NCBI GenBank assembly: GCA_038526275.1
Contig: JBCBGY010000089.1
Span: 1-16,642, forward strand
DNA length: 16,642 bases
Origin: 188UL27-1 sp038526275
Lineage (GTDB): Bacteria > Pseudomonadota > Alphaproteobacteria > Rhodobacterales > Rhodobacteraceae
Direction: 5' to 3'
Made by a program: the position numbers and the translations under genes. Shown here in pieces: positions 8,216-14,947 of the stretch (positions are counted from its first letter, which is position 1; every line of letters starts with the position of its first letter). The notes below the pieces were generated by a model that worked only from the letters and a program-made list of their open reading frames with translations, was not told where the DNA came from and made no database searches.

Positions 8216-8237
8216 GTTAATCATTCCCCAGGCTGAC

Positions 8238-8262
8238 CGGCAGGGTTGTAATCCCCTGGCCG
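8238..8262 (-). repeat. Hairpin just upstream of sleB-type gene
   Basis: CGG-CAGGG (8238-8245) pairs with CCCTG (8254-8258) and CCG (8260-8262) around an 8-base loop, with one bulged G at 8259. It begins 22 bases before the chosen start codon and ends just before the GGGGA ribosome-binding site. It lacks a T-run, so it is more likely a leader structure than a terminator for the PPDK-like gene. A looser inverted repeat, CCGGTTC (8303-8309) with GAACCGG (8343-8349), lies further upstream with a 33-base loop. The rest of 8216-8420 shows nothing I can name. Confidence 0.35.
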
Positions 8263-8420
8263 TATTCTCGCTAACTGTAATCCAGAGCGCGGTCTACTGG
8301 GACCGGTTCATATCGGCAACACCGTGACATTTTCATCGGCGGGAACCGGCCACCGGCACTGAGGTACATTTCATGATTCGGTCACGAAAATGGCAAGTTG
8401 TTCCAGGTTTCGCAATGGGA

Positions 8421-10991
8421 TCAGACAGTTATCGGTACCGCGTCCCGCCCTTGATGTTTGTCTGCCAATGCAAGATGCGCGGCTGCTAACCGCGCAATCG
8501 GCACCCGGAATGGTGAACAAGAGATATAGTCAAAGCCCGCTTCCCGGCAAAACGCGATGGCCGACGGGTGCCCAGCATGTTCACCGCAGATCGACAGGGT
8601 GATGTCCTTGCGCGTTTGACGCCCACGATCTGCCCCGATCGTCAACAATTCCCCCACACCGTCCTGGTCCAGGCGATGAAATGGGTCCTCCGGATAAACC
8701 CCCTTGCGGACATAGGCTCCCATGAAACGGCCCGCATCGTCACGGGACAGGCCATAGGTCATTTGCGTCAGGTCGTTTGTGCCGAAGCTGAGAAAAGCGC
8801 AATGGCTGGCGATCTCTGCGGCACGCAGTGCGGCGCGGGGGGTTTCGACCATTACGCCGATCCGGAAATCCAGTTCAGCACCCGTTGCATTGCGCACAGC
8901 CGCCGCCACCGCATCGATTCGGGTTTTCACAAGTTCGACCTCGCGCCGCGCCGTAACCAGCGGGATCATGATTTCCGGCACGACGGGTGGGCCACCTTCG
9001 CTGGCCAATACGGTGGCCTCGAAAATTGCCCTGGCCTGCATGTCGTAGATTTCGGGCATGGTCACACCCAGACGCACGCCGCGCAGGCCAAGCATCGGGT
9101 TGAATTCCGTCATCGCCTCGACCCGACGCGTGACCTCTGACAAAGGCAGATCAAGCCCCTCCGCCATTTCCCGCAAGCCATCCCGGTCTGACGGAAGGAA
9201 CTCATGCAAGGGAGGGTCAAACAGACGAATAGTGACCGGCCGCCCCTCCATTGCGCGAAACAGGTTCACAAAGTCGTCCCGCTGCATCGGCAGCAGCCGG
9301 TCCAGGGCGCGGGTCCGGTCGGCGGATTTGTCGGCGAAGATCATTTCTCGCATCACACCCATACGGGCATCGTCGAAAAACATGTGCTCGGTGCGGCAGA
9401 GACCTATTCCCTCGGCGGCAAATGCCAGCGCGGTGTGGGCTTCCGCCAAAGTATCGGCGTTTGCCCGCACCCCAATGTCGCGCACCTCATCCGCCCAACC
9501 CATCAAGGTCTGGAAGTTGTCATCAAGCGCGGGCTCCATCATAGGCACGGCGCCCGCAAGCAACTCGCCTGTGGTGCCATCGAGCGTGACAAGATCGCCT
9601 TCGCTAAAGACACGGCCGTCCTGGCAGGTGAACCGCTTCTTTCGGGTGCTGAGACGCAGATCATTGGCTCCCACCACACAGGGCAGACCCAGGCCGCGCG
9701 CAATCACCGCCGCGTGGCTGGTCATACCGCCCCGTTCGGTCAAAATGCCCTGGGCCACATGCATCCCGCGAATGTCCTCGGGCATCGTTTCCCGCCGCAC
9801 CAGAATGCAGGGCTCTCCCTGCGCTGCGCTGGCCTGAGCGGCCGAGGCCGAGAAGACAAGCTTGCCCGTGGCTGCGCCCGGGCTGCCGGCAATACCACGG
9901 ACAATGGCATCACGGGGGGCCGTGGTGTCGACTTGCGAATGCAGCAACTCGGCCAGCATGGGCGGCGCAACGCGCAATACGGCTTCCTCTTTGGTGATCA
10001 CACCTGAATTGGCCAAGGATACCGCAATTGACAAGGCAGCACGGGAAGACCTCGCGGCCTTATCAACGTCCAAAACACGCAATTCACCGTTCTCCAGGGT
10101 GAATGCGATTTCCATTTCATCGCGTAAATGGTCACGGCAGGTTTGACCGGCATTCATGAGGGACTGAAAGGCAGGCTCCGCCACGTCCTGCAAAGACAGA
10201 CCCCTGCTGTCACGCTGCAAAAAGAGACCACCTGCCGGTTTTCCAAATGCGTCCTGAAACAAGGACTGCCGCAGATAGCGTCCATAGACCTGCCGTTCGC
10301 CATTTTGTGGCGCGACGAACTGGATAACCCCAGAACCACTCTCGCCGGCACCAATTCCCAAAGCCATCCTCTGCACGACCAGACCCAGGCCCGTATCCGT
10401 CGGAGCACCCCGCGCTTCGCGCAACAGACGCGCGGATGTGCTGTCCCAAGAGCGGGCCATCGATCGTAAGACCTCAGCGAGTTGAACTTCAACCGTTTGG
10501 GGAAAGGGGTCCTCGGCCTCTTCCTCATACAGCGCCAGCGTAGCTTCAACCGCCGCTTCCGAGACGTCCGTCTCTGCAAACAAATCGGGGTCGAGCCGTG
10601 CAACATCTACGGCATAGGATTGGATGAACCGCAGATAAAGCGCGTGGGCAATGTCGTCGCCGAGCGTCTCCCGCAGACCATCATGGACCGCGCAATTCAT
10701 CCCCACATTCAGCATGGCCCGGGGACCGCCCCATTGGGGGTTCGGGCTGGAGGGCCGGACAGATACCAAAGGTTGTGCGCCAAAGGCTTTCGCCAAGCGG
10801 GACATGTCGGGCATATGTCCAGCCCCGATGCGAGAGACCGTATCAAAGGGCAATGCCACTGTCTGCGGTACAGGCAAAGCGAGACGAATCAGACGCTGCA
10901 ACCCCACGGCGCGCTCTCCATGGGTGTCGACCGAGATCTGAGCGTCGGGTGTCACCTCGATAAACTCTCTGAAATCACTAAACTTCTGCAT
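8421..10991 (-). CDS. Pyruvate phosphate dikinase homologue with degenerate ATP-grasp half
   Basis: 856-residue PEP/pyruvate-binding protein collinear with pyruvate phosphate dikinase (usually about 875-900), which interconverts ATP + phosphate + pyruvate and AMP + PPi + PEP. The C-terminal two thirds look active: the phosphohistidine motif GGMTSHAAVIARG with H426, GLCRTEHMF, FNPMLGLRGVRLG, MVETPRA, SFGTNDLTQMTYG, and CGEHAG with C802 (the proton-donor Cys) followed by CSPFRVPIARLAA. The N-terminal ATP-grasp half keeps the fold pattern (LPVP, SVR) but by alignment to the Clostridium enzyme K22 becomes R27, D321 becomes E294, metal-binding E323 becomes A296 and Q335 becomes D308. ATP use is therefore doubtful. 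AGGA lies 7 bases before the ATG at 10989-10991. It sits 65 bases downstream of glyS with a candidate promoter of its own. Alternatives: a PEP-binding regulator, or a pump fed with phosphate by a partner. Family is firm; dikinase activity is uncertain, so I give no symbol. Confidence 0.88.
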   Translation of the reverse strand: MQKFSDFREFIEVTPDAQISVDTHGERAVGLQRLIRLALPVPQTVALPFDTVSRIGAGHMPDMSRLAKAFGAQPLVSVRPSSPNPQWGGPRAMLNVGMNCAVHDGLRETLGDDIAHALYLRFIQSYAVDVARLDPDLFAETDVSEAAVEATLALYEEEAEDPFPQTVEVQLAEVLRSMARSWDSTSARLLREARGAPTDTGLGLVVQRMALGIGAGESGSGVIQFVAPQNGERQVYGRYLRQSLFQDAFGKPAGGLFLQRDSRGLSLQDVAEPAFQSLMNAGQTCRDHLRDEMEIAFTLENGELRVLDVDKAARSSRAALSIAVSLANSGVITKEEAVLRVAPPMLAELLHSQVDTTAPRDAIVRGIAGSPGAATGKLVFSASAAQASAAQGEPCILVRRETMPEDIRGMHVAQGILTERGGMTSHAAVIARGLGLPCVVGANDLRLSTRKKRFTCQDGRVFSEGDLVTLDGTTGELLAGAVPMMEPALDDNFQTLMGWADEVRDIGVRANADTLAEAHTALAFAAEGIGLCRTEHMFFDDARMGVMREMIFADKSADRTRALDRLLPMQRDDFVNLFRAMEGRPVTIRLFDPPLHEFLPSDRDGLREMAEGLDLPLSEVTRRVEAMTEFNPMLGLRGVRLGVTMPEIYDMQARAIFEATVLASEGGPPVVPEIMIPLVTARREVELVKTRIDAVAAAVRNATGAELDFRIGVMVETPRAALRAAEIASHCAFLSFGTNDLTQMTYGLSRDDAGRFMGAYVRKGVYPEDPFHRLDQDGVGELLTIGADRGRQTRKDITLSICGEHAGHPSAIAFCREAGFDYISCSPFRVPIARLAAAHLALADKHQGRDAVPITV

Positions 10992-11014
10992 CGCAGCATC
11001 CTATTTTCAAGCGC

Positions 11015-11043
11015 AGCATACGCCGAGCCTGCGGATCCGCCAA
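11015..11043 (-). promoter_or_regulatory. Candidate sigma-70 promoter for the PPDK-like gene
   Basis: On the minus strand TTGGCG (11043-11038) and TATGCT (11020-11015) are separated by 17 bases, each matching 4 of 6 consensus positions. This lies in and just beyond the 65-base glyS to PPDK-like gap and would give a 5' leader of about 15-20 bases. An 8-base direct repeat, ATGCTGCG, occurs at 11019-11012 (overlapping the -10) and 10999-10992, a 20-base period. The gene may therefore be expressed both from the gly operon and on its own. Confidence 0.33.
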
Positions 11044-11056
11044 TAAGGACGTCCCG

Positions 11057-13273
11057 TTATGCGTCGATGCGCGCGAAATCTGCCACCTGACCGCACACCA
11101 CGCGGATGCGATGAAGCAGGTTCAGGCGGTTGCGGCGCACGATGGGATTTTCCGCATTGACCTGAACCGCCTCAAAGAACGCATCGATCGGGCTCCGCAG
11201 GGAGGCCATGGTCCCCATGGCCGACGCGAAATCCTCGGCCTCGATGGCCGAGGAGATCGCCGCTTCCGTTCGATCAAGCGCGTCGAACAGGGCGAGTTCG
11301 ACCGGTTCTTCCGCAAACTTTCGGTCCGGCCCAAATTCATAGGCCACACCGTCAGCCTCTTCCGCCTGTCGCAAAATGTTGTTGGCCCGTTTGAAACCCT
11401 GAACCAGATTCTCGCCGTCCTCCGTCGTCAGGACGGCCATTAAAGCGCGCGCGCGCATCACCAGCAACGTCAGGTCGTCCCGTCCGGGCATGGCAATGCA
11501 GGCATCGATCACATCATGTCGCACGCCTTCATCTCTTAAAACCACCTTCAAACGGTCATGGAAAAAGGCCCGCAGATCGTCGCTTTTCGTCGGATCGTGG
11601 GACCGGAACCGCTCCAGCCAGTCAACGTCCGGCGCCTCCGCCACACGCGCTGCCACATCAGCGCTGGCGACGCCTTCAGTCAGCGATAGCTGGATCAGAT
11701 CGTCCAGGAGATCCTGCCCATCAGACGTCTCTGGCTTGATTTGGTGTCGCAGGATGTGCCCGTCAAACAAGCGATCCAAGTGCAACCGCAACTCAGAGGT
11801 CAGGATGAGCCGCACAACACCCAACGCTGCGCGGCGCAGCGCGAACGGGTCTTTACTGCCCGTGGGTTTTTCATCGATGGCCCAAAACCCCGTCAGCGTG
11901 TCAATCTTGTCGGCCAGGGCCACAGCGACGGAAACTGGTGCTGTAGGCACCTCGTCCGACGGTCCTAATGGGGAACGATGCTCGGCACTGGCGTGGCCCA
12001 CTTCAGGCGGAAAACCTGATGCGTCACTATAATATTTCCCCATAACGCCTTGGAGTTCCGGAAATTCATAGACCATTTCAGAGGCCAAATCGGCCTTGGC
12101 CAACCCGGCCGCCTGCGCCGCCAATTCCGGGTCGGCACCAACCATGGGGGCGATGTCGCGCGCCAACGCAACGATCCGATCAATCCGCGCTTTTTCACTG
12201 CCCAATTTGTTGTGGAAGGTCACATCGGCCAGACTTGCAAGCCAAGGCTCCATGTTTTCCTCAACTGCAACACGCAAATCATTCTTCCAGAAGAATTTTG
12301 CATCCGACAAACGTGCGGAAAGGACCTTCTGGTTTCCCGCCAGTATAGTCGCACCATTGTCGTCTGTTTCGCGATTAGCGACTGTCACAAATCGAACAAT
12401 TTTCCCGGATTTCTGCTCCTGCACCGAAAAGAACTTCTGATGTTCTTTCATGGATGTTCGCAGAACTTCTGGAGGTAACTCCATGAATTCCTGATCAATC
12501 TGTCCCATCAGGACCACAGGCCATTCCACCAGGCCCGAAACCTCGCTCAACAACCCCTTGTCTTCAATCAACATCAGCCCTTGGGCAAAAGCCTGCTGCG
12601 ACGCATCGTGCCATATCGCATCGGCCCGTTCCTTGGGGTCGAGCAAAACATAGGCCTGTTTGAGTTTGGCAACGTAATCGTCGAAGCTCGTGACGGCAAA
12701 TCGACCGGGCGCCATAAACCGGTGCCCCTCGGTCGTGTCACCGGCTGAAATACCGTCGACCTCCACTGGCACAACACTTGTGCCGGCTTCGTCAGTCAGA
12801 ATGCAAAGAACCGAATGAAGCGGACGCACCCAACGCAACGGACCGGACCCCCAACGCATGGATTTGGGCCACGGGAACTTGCGAATAGTGTCGGTCAGAA
12901 CCTCAGCAACGATCTCTGCCGCAGGGCGACCGGGCTTATCCAACACGGCATAGAACACCTCACCCTTCTTTTCGGAACGGCGCTCAAGCTGATCTTTGCC
13001 AAGTCCGGTGGACCGCAGGAATCCCTCAATGGCCTTTTCGGGCGCGTCGACCCGCGGGCCCTTTCGCTCCTCTCGGGTGGCTGACGATGCGCTCAGCAAT
13101 CCGTCCACCGTCAGTGCCAGCCGACGTGGTGTCGCAAACGCCGCCGCAGATGCATAGGTCAGGCCAGCCTCCACCAAGCCATCTGTGACCAGCTTCCGCA
13201 AATCGTCAGACGCTTTTGCCTGCATGCGGGCGGGGATCTCTTCCGAGAAGAGTTCAATCAGAAGATCCGGCAT
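11057..13273 (-). CDS. glyS: Glycyl-tRNA synthetase beta subunit
   Basis: Beta chain of the bacterial alpha2beta2 glycyl-tRNA synthetase, which works in the cytoplasm with GlyQ to charge tRNA-Gly; beta supplies most tRNA recognition. The 738 residues compare with about 690 in E. coli. It begins with the typical LLIELFSEEIPARM (residues 4-17) and contains FATPRRLAL, EGHRFM, MKEHQKFF, NRETDDNG, LSDAKFFW and the HD-like region with YEFPELQGVMG. The signature GSKDPFALRR lies at 472-481, and a C-terminal DALR-type anticodon-binding region ends the protein. The ATG at 13271-13273 comes 2 bases after the stop of the upstream small gene, and its Shine-Dalgarno (GGAAGGAAA, 8 bases away) lies inside that gene's 3' end, so translation is coupled. 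Third gene of glyQ - small membrane protein - glyS. Confidence 0.98.
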   Translation of the reverse strand: MPDLLIELFSEEIPARMQAKASDDLRKLVTDGLVEAGLTYASAAAFATPRRLALTVDGLLSASSATREERKGPRVDAPEKAIEGFLRSTGLGKDQLERRSEKKGEVFYAVLDKPGRPAAEIVAEVLTDTIRKFPWPKSMRWGSGPLRWVRPLHSVLCILTDEAGTSVVPVEVDGISAGDTTEGHRFMAPGRFAVTSFDDYVAKLKQAYVLLDPKERADAIWHDASQQAFAQGLMLIEDKGLLSEVSGLVEWPVVLMGQIDQEFMELPPEVLRTSMKEHQKFFSVQEQKSGKIVRFVTVANRETDDNGATILAGNQKVLSARLSDAKFFWKNDLRVAVEENMEPWLASLADVTFHNKLGSEKARIDRIVALARDIAPMVGADPELAAQAAGLAKADLASEMVYEFPELQGVMGKYYSDASGFPPEVGHASAEHRSPLGPSDEVPTAPVSVAVALADKIDTLTGFWAIDEKPTGSKDPFALRRAALGVVRLILTSELRLHLDRLFDGHILRHQIKPETSDGQDLLDDLIQLSLTEGVASADVAARVAEAPDVDWLERFRSHDPTKSDDLRAFFHDRLKVVLRDEGVRHDVIDACIAMPGRDDLTLLVMRARALMAVLTTEDGENLVQGFKRANNILRQAEEADGVAYEFGPDRKFAEEPVELALFDALDRTEAAISSAIEAEDFASAMGTMASLRSPIDAFFEAVQVNAENPIVRRNRLNLLHRIRVVCGQVADFARIDA

Positions 13274-13275
13274 GG

Positions 13276-13791
13276 TTAGTTTCCTTCCCGGGGCGGGCAG
13301 CCCTCTGGCGCAGCACGCCCGTCAAAGACTTCGCGCCCACATTCATTGATCTGATGCCAGACAAATCCGTTGCCATCCGCATCCACCGCCACGACCCGAT
13401 CAATGCCAAAACTCACATTATCCTGGCTGAGGAAGGCCAACGCACGAGCCTCTTCCAACGCTTCGCCGACGGCTTCCGCATCGAAACAGTCAAACCACCC
13501 GGGCGCGATCAGCGGCACGGGTTCTGCGTAACGTTCATAGGTCTCTGCCAATTCCGCCTGGCTCATACCTGTCGAAAAGCAGGCCCGGTAGCGGATGGGC
13601 GAGCTTTCGGCGTTTATCGCGCGCACGTCCGTGGCTGCGATGACTTCTACCTCGCCCGTTTCCGCCCGAACAAGGGTGACGGACGGCTCCGCGACTTCGC
13701 TGTAATATCCATAAACCTGGGCATAGTAGATCCCGCCGCCCACGGCCAACGCACAACCGACGATCAACGCCCCAACGGTCGATCCATTCAT
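13276..13791 (-). CDS. Small membrane-anchored protein between glyQ and glyS (DUF6446-like)
   Basis: A 171-residue protein of unknown function. Residues about 5-26 form one hydrophobic, glycine-rich membrane segment with no clear cleavage site, so an anchored protein with a periplasmic C-terminal domain is likely. That domain is acidic and holds four cysteines (C71, C102, C151, C165) that could form two disulfides, and a striking VDADGNGFVWHQINECG stretch (136-152). From memory it resembles the DUF6446 family, found in Rhodobacterales at this same place; some databases call these proteins histidine kinases, for which I see no support. Its ATG overlaps the glyQ stop (ATGA, 13788-13791) and its stop is 2 bases before glyS, so all three genes are translated from one message. 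The tight packing suggests a role linked to the operon or simple co-transcription; no function can be assigned. Confidence 0.85.
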   Translation of the reverse strand: MNGSTVGALIVGCALAVGGGIYYAQVYGYYSEVAEPSVTLVRAETGEVEVIAATDVRAINAESSPIRYRACFSTGMSQAELAETYERYAEPVPLIAPGWFDCFDAEAVGEALEEARALAFLSQDNVSFGIDRVVAVDADGNGFVWHQINECGREVFDGRAAPEGCPPREGN

Positions 13792-14708
13792 GGCTCCGCC
13801 CCACCGGCTTCGGTTTCAAGGAACGTATCCGCACAGCTTTTGGCCAATGACCGCACTCGCCCGATATAGGCTTGCCGCTCTGTCACAGAGATCACCCCGC
13901 GCGCATCCAGCAAGTTGAACAGGTGGCTGGCCTTGATGCACTGGTCATAGGCCGGATGCGCCATGGCGATCTGCTGTCCCGTTTTCGGATCAAGCGCTGG
14001 CTGTTCTAGAATCCGGGCGCATTCGGCCTCTGCATCCTCGAAATGCCGGAGCAACATCTCCGTGTCGGCCACATCGAAATTCCAACGGGAATATTCCCGC
14101 TCGGTCTGGCGGAATACATCGCCATAGCTCAGCGCGCGCGGATTTTGCGGCGGGTTGAACGGCATATCCATTACATGGTCGATGCCCAGCACATACATTG
14201 CAAGGCGCTCCAATCCATAGGTCAGCTCGCCCGAAACCGGCTTGCAATCGTAACCGCCTACCTGTTGGAAATAGGTGAACTGGCTCACTTCCATCCCGTC
14301 ACACCAGACCTCCCAGCCCAGGCCCCAGGCGCCAAGAGTCGGGCTTTCCCAGTCATCCTCGACGAAGCGAATATCGTGCGATGCCATATCGATACCAATC
14401 GCTTCCAAAGAGCCGAGATAAAGCTCCTGAAAGTCAGGCGGCGACGGCTTCATGATCACCTGGAACTGATAGTAATGCTGCAGCCGGTTGGGGTTTTCAC
14501 CATAACGGCCATCGGTTGGGCGGCGTGACGGCTGAACATAGGCCGCAGCCCATTCGCGCGGCCCAAGCGCCCGCAAGGTGGTTGCCGGGTGAAAGGTCCC
14601 TGCCCCCACCTCCATGTCGTAGGGCTGCAAGACCGCACAACCCTGACCGCCCCAGTAGATCTGAAGCGCTTGGAGTATTTCCTGAAAACAGCTCGGGCGC
14701 TCTGCCAT
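13788..14708 (-). CDS. glyQ: Glycyl-tRNA synthetase alpha subunit
   Basis: Alpha (catalytic core) chain of the alpha2beta2 glycyl-tRNA synthetase, a class II enzyme; it forms glycyl-adenylate and pairs with GlyS. The 306 residues match the usual length of about 300. The sequence is highly conserved throughout: SCFQEILQALQIYW near the start, GCAVLQPYDMEVGAGT, TFHPATTLRALGP, YVQPSRRPTDGRYGENPNR, LGAWGLGWEVWCDGMEV and SGELTYGLERLAMYV, followed by a helical C-terminal end. The ATG at 14706-14708 has GGAAGG 8 bases upstream on the minus strand. It is the first gene of the glyQ - DUF6446-like - glyS operon and overlaps the next gene by 4 bases. It diverges from the cell-wall protein gene at 14948. 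Confidence 0.98.
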   Translation of the reverse strand: MAERPSCFQEILQALQIYWGGQGCAVLQPYDMEVGAGTFHPATTLRALGPREWAAAYVQPSRRPTDGRYGENPNRLQHYYQFQVIMKPSPPDFQELYLGSLEAIGIDMASHDIRFVEDDWESPTLGAWGLGWEVWCDGMEVSQFTYFQQVGGYDCKPVSGELTYGLERLAMYVLGIDHVMDMPFNPPQNPRALSYGDVFRQTEREYSRWNFDVADTEMLLRHFEDAEAECARILEQPALDPKTGQQIAMAHPAYDQCIKASHLFNLLDARGVISVTERQAYIGRVRSLAKSCADTFLETEAGGAEP

Positions 14709-14947
14709 GGTCCTGCCCTTCCAAAGTTGACTGGCGCTCCCTTTAGTGCAGATCGAAACGGCATGGAAACGGATTTCTGGCCAATCCCTCTTTCAGGCGA
14801 ACAGCGCCAAAACTGACAGTTTAAGTTGGAAACAGTGACGTGCCCTTTCGGAAACGCTTACAGAAAAGTGTCAAAAAGTCCCGTGCGGGAGCCTTATCTG
14901 CCCACTAATCTCCAAGTGAACCACCGCGTCTACAGGGGAGCAGCCGC
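14709..14947. promoter_or_regulatory. Divergent intergenic region upstream of glyQ and the SPOR/peptidoglycan-binding gene
   Basis: These 239 bases must hold promoters for both directions, but no -35/-10 pair with good spacing was convincing on either strand. For the plus-strand gene, AGGGGAG at 14934-14940 is a strong Shine-Dalgarno 7 bases before the GTG start. For glyQ, GGAAGG lies 8 bases before its ATG. A tiny CCCG-TG-CGGG palindrome occurs near 14880-14889. No tRNA or small gene was seen. Confidence 0.4.

Noticed and set aside
8216..8224. SleB-type start at the ATG 8222-8224
   Set aside because: Its only purine-rich signal (GGGGA) abuts the start with no spacing, while the ATG at 8213-8215 has the same signal 9 bases away.
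13276..13791. Histidine kinase annotation for the small gene between glyQ and glyS
   Set aside because: At 171 residues it has no H-box, N-box or ATP-binding motifs; it is a one-pass membrane protein with a cysteine-bearing periplasmic part.
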